From positions 1-42,609 of the forward strand of contig DASYXW010000009.1 in NCBI GenBank assembly GCA_035934405.1: DNA of 42,609 bases, given 5' to 3'. This document shows, in pieces, positions 32,533 to 41,765 of this stretch (position 1 is its first letter; each line of letters starts with the position of its first letter). Source of the stretch: DASYXW01 sp035934405. GTDB taxonomy: Bacteria > Acidobacteriota > Terriglobia > UBA7540. A model generated the notes under the pieces. It searched no databases and was not told the DNA's origin. It was given only the letters and a program-made list of their open reading frames with translations. Both the position numbers and the translations under genes were made by a program.

Positions 32533-32748
32533 TCGTCGATGATAGCACTGAAGCAAAGTGTAGCGCGGCCCTGTCTTGTAGGTCGGCGGCTTTCCGCGCC
32601 TGCACGGATTGACGCCGCTTCGCGCCCGGTGTACAGTCTTGATTCAATCTCTGGTTCGAAAAATACCTGGAACCACAAATCGGCCTCGGCTACGCGGGAA
32701 CTCTGCATCTGCCATCGCGCGCGCCGAGCGCCAACTGAGGAGTAGAGC

Positions 32749-34131
32749 ATGGGCACACAAACCTTCGAGTATTACCGCGCCAACCAGGAGCGATTTCTGG
32801 ATGGCCTCACGAACCTGCTGCGCATTCCGAGCGTCTCAACCGCGCCCGAACATCGCGGCGACGTGCGGCGCGCCGTGGAGTATCTGGCCGACGAGCTTCG
32901 AGCGATGGGGATGTCCGGCGTGGAGCTGATTGAAGGCAAGCCAGGTCAGAATCCCCTCCTCTACGCCGAATGGCTCGGAGCGCCGGGCAAGCCGACGTTG
33001 CTGCTGTACGGGCACTACGACGTGCAGCCCGCCGAGCCGCTCGACGAATGGCTTTCGCCGCCCTTTGAGCCGGCCGTCCGCAACAACAACATCTACGCCC
33101 GCGGCGCGGTGGACGACAAGGGCCAGACTTACCTGCTGGTGAAAGCCGTGGAAGGATGCCTGAAGGGCGAGGGCAAGCTGCCCATCAACATCAAGTTCCT
33201 GATCGAGGGAGAAGAGGAAGTGGGCGGAGAGCACATCGAGCAGTACGTGAGGACGCGTCCACCGAAACTCAAGTGCGACGCCGCCCTGATTTGCGACACC
33301 GAGATGTTCGCGCCCGAGCTGCCGACGCTGACCACGGGGCTGCGCGGCCTGGTCTACACCGAGCTTGAGGCGCGCGGCGCGGCGCACGACCTGCACTCCG
33401 GCGTTTACGGCGGCGCGGCCCCTAATCCCGAGCAGGCGCTCGCCTGGATTATCGCCGGACTCAAGGGTCCGGACCACAAGGTGCGCATTCCCGGCTTCTA
33501 CAAGCGGGTTGCGAAACCGAGCAAGAAGGAGCTGGACGCCTGGAAGCGCCTGCCCTTTAACGAAAAGAAATACTTGAAGACCGAAATCGGGTCCACGGCG
33601 CTTTGGGCCGAAAAGGGCTTCTCAGTGCTCGAGCGCACCTGGGCGCGGCCCACGCTCGAAGTGCATGGGATTCGTGGCGGCTTCACCGGTGAAGGCGCGA
33701 AGACCGTGATCCCGGCTGTGGCCACGGCGAAAATCAGCATGCGGCTGGTGCCCGACATGGACCCGAAGGAAGTCCTGCGGCAGTATACCGCGTACGTGAA
33801 GAAGCTCACGCCTAAGGGCATCAAGACCGCGGTACGCGTCATTAGCTCGGCGCCGGCGTCCGTGGTCTCCACCGAGAACCGTTACGTCGAGGCCGCCGCC
33901 GAGGCCATGGAACAGGTGTTCAAAAAGAAGACCGTCTACATGCGGTCGGGCGGCTCCATTCCCATCGCCGGACTGTTTGGCGAGTGCCTGGGCATTCCCG
34001 TGGTGATGGCGGGTTTCGGCCTGCCGGATGACAACCTGCACGCCCCGAACGAAAAATTTCACCTGCCGAATTTTTATCGCGGCATTGAAGCAGTAGGACG
34101 TTACTTCGAGCTGCTGGGGCGGGAGCGATAG
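32749..34131 (+). CDS. M20-family metallopeptidase (dipeptidase)
   Basis: This 460-residue enzyme is of the carnosinase/dipeptidase type. It has a two-zinc site: YGHYDVQP (His89, with the conserved Asp two residues on), RGAVDDKG with the bridging Asp, LIEGEEEVGG with the catalytic Glu, LICDTEMF, and a late His in NLHAPNEKF. A lid/dimerisation domain is inserted in the middle, with DLHSGVYGGAAPNP. It would hydrolyse dipeptides in the cytoplasm. GAGGAG lies about 8 bases before ATG. It is followed by a strong terminator. Confidence 0.93.
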   Translation: MGTQTFEYYRANQERFLDGLTNLLRIPSVSTAPEHRGDVRRAVEYLADELRAMGMSGVELIEGKPGQNPLLYAEWLGAPGKPTLLLYGHYDVQPAEPLDEWLSPPFEPAVRNNNIYARGAVDDKGQTYLLVKAVEGCLKGEGKLPINIKFLIEGEEEVGGEHIEQYVRTRPPKLKCDAALICDTEMFAPELPTLTTGLRGLVYTELEARGAAHDLHSGVYGGAAPNPEQALAWIIAGLKGPDHKVRIPGFYKRVAKPSKKELDAWKRLPFNEKKYLKTEIGSTALWAEKGFSVLERTWARPTLEVHGIRGGFTGEGAKTVIPAVATAKISMRLVPDMDPKEVLRQYTAYVKKLTPKGIKTAVRVISSAPASVVSTENRYVEAAAEAMEQVFKKKTVYMRSGGSIPIAGLFGECLGIPVVMAGFGLPDDNLHAPNEKFHLPNFYRGIEAVGRYFELLGRER

Positions 34132-34200
34132 CGGCCCAGAGGCTCGGCGCTGCTCAGACCTTCGGCTAAGGCTGAGTACGGCTCTGGGCCGGCCGTTTTT
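34132..34200. terminator. Rho-independent terminator
   Basis: CGGCCCAGAG (34132-34141) pairs perfectly with CTCTGGGCCG (34182-34191). An inner stem (CTCAG/CTGAG with CCTT/AAGG) sits between them, and five T follow at 34196-34200. It ends the peptidase transcript and sits 8 bases before the convergent gene end, so it may serve both strands. Confidence 0.7.
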
Positions 34201-34207
34201 GCCGCCA

Positions 34208-35311
34208 TTATTGGGCGGAACCCCCGGCGCCTTCACCGGCCGCGCCCTGGCCGTTATCCGGAACCTCACCCGCCGGCATCAGCAGGTATCCGGCGATGCC
34301 TCCCGACTTGATGGTGGTCGCCACGAGGTCATAGGGGTGACCGTTGTCAGCCGCGTAGAAGGTGACGGCTTCCCGCGCAGCGACGTCGCGCAGCCACACG
34401 GTCCGACCCGTGTCGGTCAGCGCCAAATAGCCATTAAAACGCTGATAGGCCGTATCGGTCTTGGTCACGACGAGAGAAACTCCGGGGGCAAGCTCGGAGG
34501 GGTTCTGCTGTGCCGCCTCAAACGTCACCTTCTCGCGCTGCAGGCTGCGACTGAGCTCGCTCACCTGGCTCGCGTTCTGGTTGGCGCGGTCGTTCAACGC
34601 CGAAAGCTGGCGTCCGGTATCCTGGCTCTCGGCCGCCGCCTCCTGTTCCACACCGCCCATTTCGGTCCGCAGTTGGGCCAGCCGTTGGTGCTCCGCTGCC
34701 TGGCCGGATTCGACCCGGGCCAGCCGCGATTCGATCGCCTGATCGCGCTGATTCAGCCGGGCGTCCATGCGGTTTTCCGCTTGCGCCACAAGGCGCTCGG
34801 TCCCGCGGCGGGTCTCAACCAGGCTCGAGCCGACCTTGCGGTCAAGCGCGGCCACCTGGTTGGACACGCCCTGCCAGTTCGCTGCGAGCCCTCGCACTTC
34901 GGCTTCGGTCGAATTCAGACGCTGCCCCAGGCCGTTCACCAGGCTCTGCATGCCGGGCAACTGCGAGAGCGAAAGGTTGTTCTTCCGGAAAGCGGTGTAG
35001 CTATATGCGCTCACACCGGCCAGCGCCAGAGCCAGCAGGACCACCACCGCCCACAATCCGCCGTTCCCGCGCTTGGGCGGAGCATTACGCTCGCGGGCTG
35101 CGCCCGGCTCCGGGCTCCGCGCCCTCCCGGGTGCGGGCTCTTCCGCTTTCGCCGTGCTGCGATTCGCCGGCCCGGCTGGCTGGGAGGCAAGTGTTACGTC
35201 TCCGACGCTGGTTCCCGGATCGGTGGGTGCCACCGTTGGCGTGGCGGGCGGGCGTCTCGGGACGTCGCCCAGGTCCAATATGCTTTCGTTCATTCTGTCC
35301 CGCGGGCTCAT
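34208..35311 (-). CDS. Single-pass membrane protein with long coiled coil
   Basis: This 367-residue protein has a Pro/Ala-rich cytoplasmic N-part, a membrane segment near residues 85-108 (GLWAVVVLLALALAGVSAYS), then about 140 residues of heptad-rich coiled coil. A C-terminal beta-like domain ends with GYLLMPAGEVPDN. AGGAGGT lies about 8 bases before ATG 35311, and the start MSPRDRMNESILDLGDVPRR is preferred over an upstream one. Family not recognised; perhaps an envelope-spanning scaffold. Confidence 0.75.
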   Translation of the reverse strand: MSPRDRMNESILDLGDVPRRPPATPTVAPTDPGTSVGDVTLASQPAGPANRSTAKAEEPAPGRARSPEPGAARERNAPPKRGNGGLWAVVVLLALALAGVSAYSYTAFRKNNLSLSQLPGMQSLVNGLGQRLNSTEAEVRGLAANWQGVSNQVAALDRKVGSSLVETRRGTERLVAQAENRMDARLNQRDQAIESRLARVESGQAAEHQRLAQLRTEMGGVEQEAAAESQDTGRQLSALNDRANQNASQVSELSRSLQREKVTFEAAQQNPSELAPGVSLVVTKTDTAYQRFNGYLALTDTGRTVWLRDVAAREAVTFYAADNGHPYDLVATTIKSGGIAGYLLMPAGEVPDNGQGAAGEGAGGSAQ

Positions 35312-35505
35312 TGATGTAACCTCCTTCGGCTTCGATCTTCTTTCGCTTCTTCGCGCCCTTTCCGCCACTCAAGAACGACGCGAATGAGTGCCGCGTCGTG
35401 GCACACTTGAGGCACTTCCCCACATTCGTCTTTTCCTGCGGACGCTCCTCTCCCGAAAGGGCAACTCCGCAACCTCCGTACCATTCCCCGAACTTACTAA
35501 CCGAC

Positions 35506-35629
35506 GCTGCTGGGTAGTGGGTCTGTTTGAACCTCTGTAGCGGCGAGCTGCGCTCGCCGCTCTTTCGTTGCAAGAACTTCCGGCGATCATAGATCGCCGC
35601 TACAGCAAACTGACCCACTACCCGCTGCT
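35506..35629. mobile_element. MITE-like element with terminal inverted repeats and target duplication
   Basis: GGGTAGTGGGTC (35512-35523) is repeated exactly inverted at 35612-35623, and the arms continue imperfectly through TGTAGCGGCGA on each side, giving termini of about 30 bases. The body also contains a GGCGAGCTGCGCTCGCC palindrome. GCTGCT flanks the element on both sides (35506-35511 and 35624-35629), as a 6-base target duplication would. There is no coding capacity. The rest of 35312-35894 has no gene; a weak hairpin (ACGGGCC/GGCCCGT) lies at 35779-35801. Confidence 0.65.
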
Positions 35630-35894
35630 GTGGCTAGTTGACCGCGATCAGTTAATCGAGGGCGGGTTCCGTGAGTAAAATCCTCCAAGCAGAGGGAAAA
35701 ATCGCCCTAGCCGAAGGGGCCGAAATCAGCCTGCGAAATGTCGCGTTGTAAAGAAACGTAAGTAGGCTAAACTGCTCAACGGGCCGTTGCCACTGGCCCG
35801 TGGCCAGTTTCCAAGTGTCGGCCTCGGTTGGTCCGGTCTCCGCCAGTGGATCCGGTTGACAGAAACTGATTGAGCTGACTACTCACAACTGAAA

Positions 35895-36452
35895 ATGACC
35901 CGCGTTCTCTCTCCCGCCAATCAGATCACGCTGCTGCGGCTGATCTTCGTTCCTATTTTCGTCTCGCTCGTCGTCGGCCGGCACTATGACTGGGCGCTCG
36001 TCGTCCTGTTCGCGGCTGCGCTTTCCGATGGCGCCGACGGTCTGGTGGCGCGCAAGCTTCACCAGCAGACGGCGCTGGGCATCGCGCTCGACCCCATCGC
36101 GGACAAAGTCCTGATGACCGCGGCTTACCTGGCGCTTTCCTTTCGCGGTGGGTTGCCGTGGTGGCTCACCATCGCCGTAATCACGCGGGACGCCGGGATC
36201 CTGCTCACCGCGGCGCTGATCAGCCTGGTGGCGGGATACCGGCCCTTCCCTCCCACGTTTCTCGGAAAGTCGTCGACGGTGGCCCAGGTGGTGGCGGTTT
36301 TCCTGGGGCTCGCCCTTCTCGCTCACGTTCCGCTCGTCGGGCGGGGCCTGGTGCGGGTTTCCATCTACGTCGCGGCCGCCTTCACCGTGGCCTCAGGAAT
36401 CCACTACCTCATCGTGGCGAGGCATCGCTTCGCCTCGGCGCCGGAGGACTAG
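35895..36452 (+). CDS. CDP-alcohol phosphatidyltransferase (PgsA-like)
   Basis: This 185-residue inner-membrane enzyme has the full catalytic signature D-G-x2-A-R-x8-G-x3-D-x3-D, seen as SDGADGLVARKLHQQ followed by TALGIALDPIADK. About six hydrophobic segments fit the family, which makes phosphatidylglycerophosphate or related lipids. No clear ribosome-binding site precedes ATG 35895. TTGACA at 35856-35861 with a weak TACTCA downstream could be its promoter. Confidence 0.9.
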   Translation: MTRVLSPANQITLLRLIFVPIFVSLVVGRHYDWALVVLFAAALSDGADGLVARKLHQQTALGIALDPIADKVLMTAAYLALSFRGGLPWWLTIAVITRDAGILLTAALISLVAGYRPFPPTFLGKSSTVAQVVAVFLGLALLAHVPLVGRGLVRVSIYVAAAFTVASGIHYLIVARHRFASAPED

Positions 36453-36555
36453 TCGACGTTTGGCGGTTTGAAATCGGCTTCAACTGGCTCTTCTCTTTCC
36501 CACCCGACACCATTACAGTTGAGCGTGCGAGAATCTGACATCAGGTGAGGCCACT

Positions 36556-37755
36556 ATGAGTGACGCAAGCGACGGCAAGAACGGACTGGATTTCGCGACT
36601 CTGGCGGTACACGCCGGTGAAGCGCCCGACCCGGTGACCGGCGCGCTCGACACGCCCATCTATCAGTCCACCACTTTCGCCGCCGCCGATTCCAACGAGA
36701 TGGCGGCGGTGTACGGCGAAGAGAAATTCGGCTACATGTACACGCGCTACGGCAACCCGACCGTCCGCGCGCTGGAACAGAAGCTGGCCGCGCTCGAAGG
36801 CGGCGAAGCGGCGCTGGCCACGGCCTCGGGCATGGCGGCGATTTCGAGCGCCATTCTCGGCTACGTCAAGACGGGCGACCACGTGGTGGCGGCGCGGTCG
36901 CTTTACGGCGCGGCGTACAATTTCCTTAACAAGAAGCTGCCGCGCTTCGGCGCTTCCGCCACGTTCGTTCCGTCGTCGCGCGTGGAGGATTTCGAGCGCG
37001 CCATCCAGCCCAACACGCGGCTCATCTATTTCGAAACCCCCACCAACCCCGTCCTCGACATTCTGGATATCGCGGCGATCGCGCGCCTGGGGCAGTCGCG
37101 GGGCATTCCCACGATGATTGACAACACCTTCGCCAGCCCCGCTTTGCAGCAACCGCTGCGGCTGGGGGTGACGGTGGTGGTGCACTCGGCCACCAAGTAC
37201 CTGTGCGGTCACGGTGACGCCATGGGCGGCGCCATCATCGGTCCCAAGGACTATATTTCGCAACTGCTGCACGAAGTGTTGCGCGACTTCGGCGGCGTCA
37301 TCAGCCCGTTCAACGCTTGGCTGATTCTGCGCGGCGTTCACACCCTTCACGTCCGCATCGCCGCGCACTGCTCGAATGCCCGGCAGGTGGCGGATTTTCT
37401 GGCCGCGCATCCGAAGGTGGAACGGGTAAACTATCCCGGCCTCGCGCGACATCCGGGGCACGAACTCGCGAAACGACAGATGAAGGATTTCGGCGCCATG
37501 ATGAGCTTCGAAGTGAAGGGCGGCTACGACGGAGGCAGGAAGGTGATGGACGGAGTGAAGCTGTTCGCGCGCGCCGCGAGCCTGGGCGATACGCGATCCC
37601 TGATTGTCCACTCGGCTTCCACCAGTCACCGCGCCGTGCCGCGCGACCAGCGGCTGGCGATTGGCGTCAGCGACGGTTTGGTGCGCCTCTCGGTGGGCAT
37701 CGAATCGGCAAAAGACCTGGTCGAGGATCTCGAACGCGCTCTCGAAAGCGCCTGA
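36556..37755 (+). CDS. Cys/Met metabolism PLP enzyme (MetZ/MetB/methionine gamma-lyase group)
   Basis: This 399-residue enzyme has YQSTTFAAAD, the PLP-phosphate Tyr-Arg contact in YMYTRYGNPT, IDNTFASPALQQPL, and VHSATKYLCGHGD with Schiff-base Lys214, all typical of trans-sulfuration enzymes. Its best fit is O-succinylhomoserine/O-acetylhomoserine sulfhydrylase or cystathionine gamma-synthase; gamma-lyase cannot be excluded. AGGTGAGG precedes ATG 36556. No SAM riboswitch is visible upstream. Confidence 0.9.
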   Translation: MSDASDGKNGLDFATLAVHAGEAPDPVTGALDTPIYQSTTFAAADSNEMAAVYGEEKFGYMYTRYGNPTVRALEQKLAALEGGEAALATASGMAAISSAILGYVKTGDHVVAARSLYGAAYNFLNKKLPRFGASATFVPSSRVEDFERAIQPNTRLIYFETPTNPVLDILDIAAIARLGQSRGIPTMIDNTFASPALQQPLRLGVTVVVHSATKYLCGHGDAMGGAIIGPKDYISQLLHEVLRDFGGVISPFNAWLILRGVHTLHVRIAAHCSNARQVADFLAAHPKVERVNYPGLARHPGHELAKRQMKDFGAMMSFEVKGGYDGGRKVMDGVKLFARAASLGDTRSLIVHSASTSHRAVPRDQRLAIGVSDGLVRLSVGIESAKDLVEDLERALESA

Positions 37756-38009
37756 GCCGTCCCCCTTACTGCGACGCCGCGTCAGCGGGGCGCCGTTCCA
37801 ACACCGCTCTCGAAAACGTCCGGATTCCGGAGAGTTCTCTGTAAGATTGGCCTGCGTCTCACGTCATTACTGGACAGCCGCCGTGCGCCGCTCCCAAGAT
37901 TACCCAATCATTTGTTTTCATAGACCTAACGGTTTCGTTTGGCGCTTTTCGGCCATTTTCTATTATTTTTATGGATATTACTTATGTCTAGAGTATGTTT
38001 ATTATATAG
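37756..38009. other. Non-coding gap with an AT-rich island
   Basis: Nothing coding is seen. From about 37945 to 38030 the sequence is strikingly AT-rich (long runs such as TTCTATTATTTTTATGG) in an otherwise GC-rich window. It spans the 3' end of the minus-strand gene that follows, suggesting foreign origin or a recombination edge. Confidence 0.5.
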
Positions 38010-39074
38010 TTATATGTCTTCTCGGATTGGAAAAGCCCTGGGGCGCCCCAGTCTCCGCCCCGTCGCCGGCTGAGAGACGTTCGATGAGCCGCCCGCCGAC
38101 CGATCCCATCCTGCAGCGCCGGACTGCCTGAGGTGTTCCTCTACCTGTGCTCCGACGTTGCCCGGCGTGTCGCGCCACTCGCGATACTCCCTTACCAGCG
38201 CCTCGAACTGGCGATCCAGAAAAGCCTCGTGGCGCGTGATCCGTCTGGAATCCACGTCGGAGAGCGCGCCCTGCGCCTGCCACTCGGCGGCCGCGAGCCG
38301 CTCGGCCAGATTCTCCTCCAAGTCGAGAAGCTTCTCAAAACACGCGATTTCTGTCTCGAGCGCGGCCATAAACGCGGGGCGGGAGGCGGCCTGCTGCGGC
38401 GATGGTTCAGGGTCGCCGGTCGAGCCAACGTCGGCGGCGACGAGGACATCGCCGCTACAAGCGCCAGCCTGATGCCGGTGATAATCGCTCATCAAAGCGG
38501 CGCCGGCGAGACCCGGGTCGCGTCCATAAACCGTTTCCAGCCGTTTCAGGCCTTCTTCGCCGAACCCTTCCCGTTCGACTAATTCCTGCGCCGCCCGCAG
38601 GCATTGCAGGATCAGATTGAATTTGGCGGGGGAGTCCGGCAAGGCGGCGAGTCCCAGCGCGGCCGCCAGGCGCGCCTCGCCAAACGAGCCGGGCGATCGG
38701 CCGTCGCCGGCCAGCTTCCGCCCGTATTCGAGCTCGTACCTCAGGCCCTGCGCCGCCAGGATGCCGGCCTCGGCCCGCCTCACGCGCCGCCGCCGCAGGC
38801 GGTTCTCCGCCATCTGATGGACCAGGTCGCGCTCGTGGTCGTCGTAGGGGTTGAAGCGGCCTTCCAGCTTGCCCAGCTCCTTCTCCATGTCTTCCCAGCA
38901 CTCTCCGAGCGCCTCGAGGCACGGACCGCCGACCCGCGCCCTGATGCCGTGCTTCAGGGCGTTCAGCCGCGAGTTCAGCTTGCCCGCATCCGTCACCGGT
39001 CCGGTGCACTGGAGGCTGTTCTCGCGGTTCGCCGCCACCATCGCTTCTGTCGTTCGCTTTTGAATGAGACTCAT
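38010..39074 (-). CDS. Hypothetical protein of the ANRxNS-STGP-GK family
   Basis: This 354-residue protein has the N-terminal pattern AANRENSLQCTGPVTDAGKL followed by NSRLNALKHG. I recognise it from multicopy hypothetical proteins of Acidobacteriota and Planctomycetota. The rest is helical, charged and Arg/Ala-rich. I start at ATG 39074 because GGGAGGG lies about 5 bases upstream; the longer frame to 39131 is unsupported. Function unknown; the multicopy habit suggests association with mobile DNA. Confidence 0.65.
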   Translation of the reverse strand: MSLIQKRTTEAMVAANRENSLQCTGPVTDAGKLNSRLNALKHGIRARVGGPCLEALGECWEDMEKELGKLEGRFNPYDDHERDLVHQMAENRLRRRRVRRAEAGILAAQGLRYELEYGRKLAGDGRSPGSFGEARLAAALGLAALPDSPAKFNLILQCLRAAQELVEREGFGEEGLKRLETVYGRDPGLAGAALMSDYHRHQAGACSGDVLVAADVGSTGDPEPSPQQAASRPAFMAALETEIACFEKLLDLEENLAERLAAAEWQAQGALSDVDSRRITRHEAFLDRQFEALVREYREWRDTPGNVGAQVEEHLRQSGAAGWDRSAGGSSNVSQPATGRRLGRPRAFPIREDI

Positions 39075-39522
39075 CCATACCCTCCCGCCGCCGTGAGGTG
39101 TAGGGCGGCGCGGCGCCATCGCGCCCCCCAAGCGGCGCTGTTATAACTGATACGTTAGATACTATATGGTAATAAGAGACGGGAGGCAAGGGAAATCGGA
39201 GGAAAGTCGTTCCGCGGGGAGAGGAAGTCGTCCCGGCACCGGCTTGGTGCAGCGGGCCTCGCCCCTCGGCACTTGGCCGCGATGACGGCCTTTAGGGACG
39301 TAGCGCTCACCGCCCTTCTGAGGGGTAAAGAAAATGATATACCTAAGTTGGTGAATTGTCAAGGAGATTATTCTGGGATTGGTATCCATGTCGTCGCGGG
39401 GCTTAATCGCAGACCTCAGCAGCCGATGTCTGCGCACGCGCCTTTCCAATCTCTCGGTTGCCTAAGTGCTTGACTCTCCCGCCCTCTTCGCATATTTTCA
39501 GATGGTTGCTTTTGGCGTTGGG
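39075..39522. other. Non-coding gap before the restriction island
   Basis: There is no gene. It holds an AT-rich spot at 39137-39175 and a GCAGACCTC/GATGTCTGC partial hairpin near 39410-39436 related to the repeats at the window ends. A repeat of this family therefore stands at the border of the restriction island. Confidence 0.45.
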
Positions 39523-39936
39523 ATGGACACGTTCAGCCGAGAGAAACGCTCGGAAATCATGCAGCGAGTGCGCTCGGCGCGAAACGCCTCTACGGAGGGC
39601 GTGATAGTCAGCGCACTCCGAAGCAAGCACATAAAGGGCTGGAAAGTGAGGCCGCCAGGATTGGCCGGATCTCCGGACCTGTTTTTCCCGAAATCCAGGG
39701 TCGTTGTCTTTCTGGATGGCTGCTTTTGGCACGGATGTCCTAGGTGCCTTCGCCTCCCTTCAAGCCGCACCGAGTATTGGAAGCCCAAGATTGCGAGAAA
39801 CCAAAGACGTGATCGGAGGATGAGCCGGTTGTTGCGGGCGCAGGGATACGGTGTTTTGAGACTCTGGGAACATGAGATAAAGAATGGGAAGGGCATGGCG
39901 CGACTTGTGAGGAGACTCCAACTTGCCAAAGAATGA
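39523..39936 (+). CDS. Very short patch repair endonuclease (Vsr)
   Basis: This 137-residue enzyme starts MDTFSREKRSEIMQRVRS and contains GSPDLFFPKSRVVVFLDGCF, WHGC, YWKPKIARNQRRD and VLRLWEHEIK. These cover the catalytic Asp in the SPDLFF region and the zinc/His-Cys motif FWHGC. Vsr nicks next to T:G mismatches left by deamination of methylcytosine, so it travels with cytosine methyltransferases. Indeed a methyltransferase gene overlaps its end by 14 bases. Start ATG 39523 is chosen from the family's usual N-terminus. Confidence 0.92.
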   Translation: MDTFSREKRSEIMQRVRSARNASTEGVIVSALRSKHIKGWKVRPPGLAGSPDLFFPKSRVVVFLDGCFWHGCPRCLRLPSSRTEYWKPKIARNQRRDRRMSRLLRAQGYGVLRLWEHEIKNGKGMARLVRRLQLAKE

Positions 39937-40433
39937 TCAACCCTCGGCTCACAGGACTGAACTAAGCAAGTCCTTTGCGGACTTCTTTGCCGGGATGGGC
40001 CTGATGAGGCTTGGGTTGGAACGGCAGGGCTGGTCTATCGCGTTCGCCAACGACATAGACGAGCAGAAGTTTCAGATTTACAAAGGCAATTTCCGAGATG
40101 CCGACGAGCATTATCTCGTCAAAGACATTCACCAGCTTTCCGCGGACGAGGTGCCCACGACTGCCCTTGCGACAGCCTCTTTTTCATGCAACGACCTCTC
40201 GCTCGGCCGGGGCGAGGGGGGCCTAAAACGGCAAGCAGTCAAGCGGCTTCTGGGTGATACGCTTGCTTCAAGATGAAGGCATTTAGCAGGGTCGCAAGCG
40301 ACGTGCGATGCGCCACGCCCGCCCGGCTCGATAGAAATCACTGGCGGTTCGGTAATGCCAACCATAAAAAACAGGATGCGCAGAGAGCAAGAGGGGTGAA
40401 TCGCTCGCAGAGTTGCGCGGCTTTAGAAAATGA
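39923..40433 (+). pseudogene. C5-cytosine DNA methyltransferase, frameshifted and internally deleted
   Basis: The frame from TTG 39923 gives motif I (SFADFFAGMGLMRLGLERQG) and motif IV with the catalytic Cys (ATASFSCNDLSLG). At the A-run 40225-40228 one extra base breaks it; shifting frame gives NGKQSSGFWVIRLLQDEGI, the expected next region. Then most of the protein is missing. A third frame gives the C-terminal GGSVMPTIKNRMRREQE, a second break at the G-run 40393-40396, and GESLAELRGFRK with a TGA at 40431-40433 that overlaps the nuclease ATG. That final overlap shows the original gene ended here. Without the recognition domain it cannot methylate. Confidence 0.85.
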
Positions 40434-41212
40434 AACAACCCAACAGATTTTCGTTGGAAACACCGATCAAGCATTTGTCTTTGCGAGAAAAGTCGATATT
40501 GGCAGGGCTGTACCTTTCAAAGTTTGACTCTGAAGGGCTGCACCGGCTTGGTTTTGATAGTTTTATCCAAGCATTTAATGTTATCGGGGCGGCGCTGGGC
40601 GTTCGGCCGGCCTCGGTGAAAAATTACAGAGACGAATTTGACCCCCTGCTTCCGAACCGCAGGAGAGGATGGCACAAACGACCGATACGAGGTTACTGCA
40701 GAGCTATTTATGATGATTTTAGCGGCCTTGGTCTCGAAAACTTCACAAACCTGCTAAAGCGCATCATTTATAAGGAACACGACATCGATGTGTTGATGGA
40801 GGAAGTCGAACGGAAACAGGGAGAAGATCGCTCTTTCGCAAAACGCCTGATAACGGGGCAGGCGGCCGAGCAATACTTCAAGTCAGCATACAAAAACATC
40901 GCCGTCTTTAAGGATTTCGAGATGGAAGACACGACCAATCTTGGTTGCGGCTTTGACTTCAGGCTTTTCTCGCTGACCACTTTTTACGGCATAGAGGTAA
41001 AGGGCCTAAGTGAGTCGAACGGCAGTATCGCACTAACGGCCAAAGAGTACTCGGTCGCCTCTTTACTGAGAAGGAGATTCTTCCTCTTTGTTGTAAAAAA
41101 TTTCAAGGAAAATCCATTTCATGAGTTGTATCAAGATCCGCTGAATGGAAGTCTGGTCTTTACCAGGGTCGAACAGAAGACAGTCCAGGTCAGCTGGGCA
41201 ACAAGACTGTGA
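40430..41212 (+). CDS. Type II restriction endonuclease-like protein (PD-(D/E)xK)
   Basis: This 260-residue protein has a helical N-part and a C-terminal nuclease core: GCGFDFRLF (Asp near 176) and YGIEVKGLSE (Glu-x-Lys near 189-191), a PD-(D/E)xK arrangement of the DUF3883-like type. ATG 40430 overlaps the stop of the dead methyltransferase (ATGA), so the two were one operon. The frame is complete and no key residue is visibly lost. It is AT-richer than the metabolic genes, in keeping with transfer. Confidence 0.75.
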   Translation: MKQPNRFSLETPIKHLSLREKSILAGLYLSKFDSEGLHRLGFDSFIQAFNVIGAALGVRPASVKNYRDEFDPLLPNRRRGWHKRPIRGYCRAIYDDFSGLGLENFTNLLKRIIYKEHDIDVLMEEVERKQGEDRSFAKRLITGQAAEQYFKSAYKNIAVFKDFEMEDTTNLGCGFDFRLFSLTTFYGIEVKGLSESNGSIALTAKEYSVASLLRRRFFLFVVKNFKENPFHELYQDPLNGSLVFTRVEQKTVQVSWATRL

Positions 41213-41394
41213 CCTTGTGGTAGCGCCGAGAAAGCCAAGAACGACAGCAAGCAGCCGCTGCGCTCTCGGATACCTTTTCCCCGGAATAGACTCGTAATCT
41301 CTTATAACGAGGCTACTTACGCAGTCCCACGCGGAACCTAGTCTAGGCGGCACAGACTCGTGCACGGTGGGGCAGGGTTTGAGAGGAGGGTACT

Positions 41395-41673
41395 GTGAAC
41401 GACGTAACGCGGTTAAGGCGAGCACTCAAGCTCTGCGTAGAGTTCCTGCAGATTGGCCAAATTCAGGCGAACGGTGAACGCCACCCGTACTCACTGTGGT
41501 ACGCTGCGGTAAGGGATGGACAAATGGCCTTGCGCGAGCGGCTCAAGAGGGGTGAGGACGGCGAGCTTCGTTGGCAGCACGTGCGGACACCGTCCCCCAG
41601 CAGTAAACCGAGGACTTGGAGAAGGCGAAGGGGGCGCGCCGCAGGGAACCGAGGATCAGTACCCCCAAACTAG
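41395..41673 (+). CDS. Small hypothetical protein
   Basis: The 92-residue product starts MNDVTRLRRALKLCVEFLQI and is basic toward its end, where it appears to run into non-coding sequence. It precedes a DUF4928-like remnant on the same strand. No family recognised, and it may be a fragment. Confidence 0.35.
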   Translation: MNDVTRLRRALKLCVEFLQIGQIQANGERHPYSLWYAAVRDGQMALRERLKRGEDGELRWQHVRTPSPSSKPRTWRRRRGRAAGNRGSVPPN

Positions 41674-41765
41674 TCCTTCAACTCCGGTCAGCCTAGCGCG
41701 GCCCCGCTGATACGCTGGAGTGTTCGCCGTCAGCCCACGCTGAGGCACTCGCAACCTGGCCCGCC

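Noticed and set aside
34199..35314. Long plus-strand open frame of 371 codons
   Set aside because: It is the antisense shadow of the coiled-coil membrane protein; its product is His/Leu/Arg-rich junk, while the minus frame has a signal-like membrane segment, heptads and a good ribosome-binding site.
36453..36555. SAM riboswitch upstream of the Cys/Met PLP enzyme
   Set aside because: The leader is only about 100 bases and lacks the SAM-I kink-turn and P1-P4 pattern.
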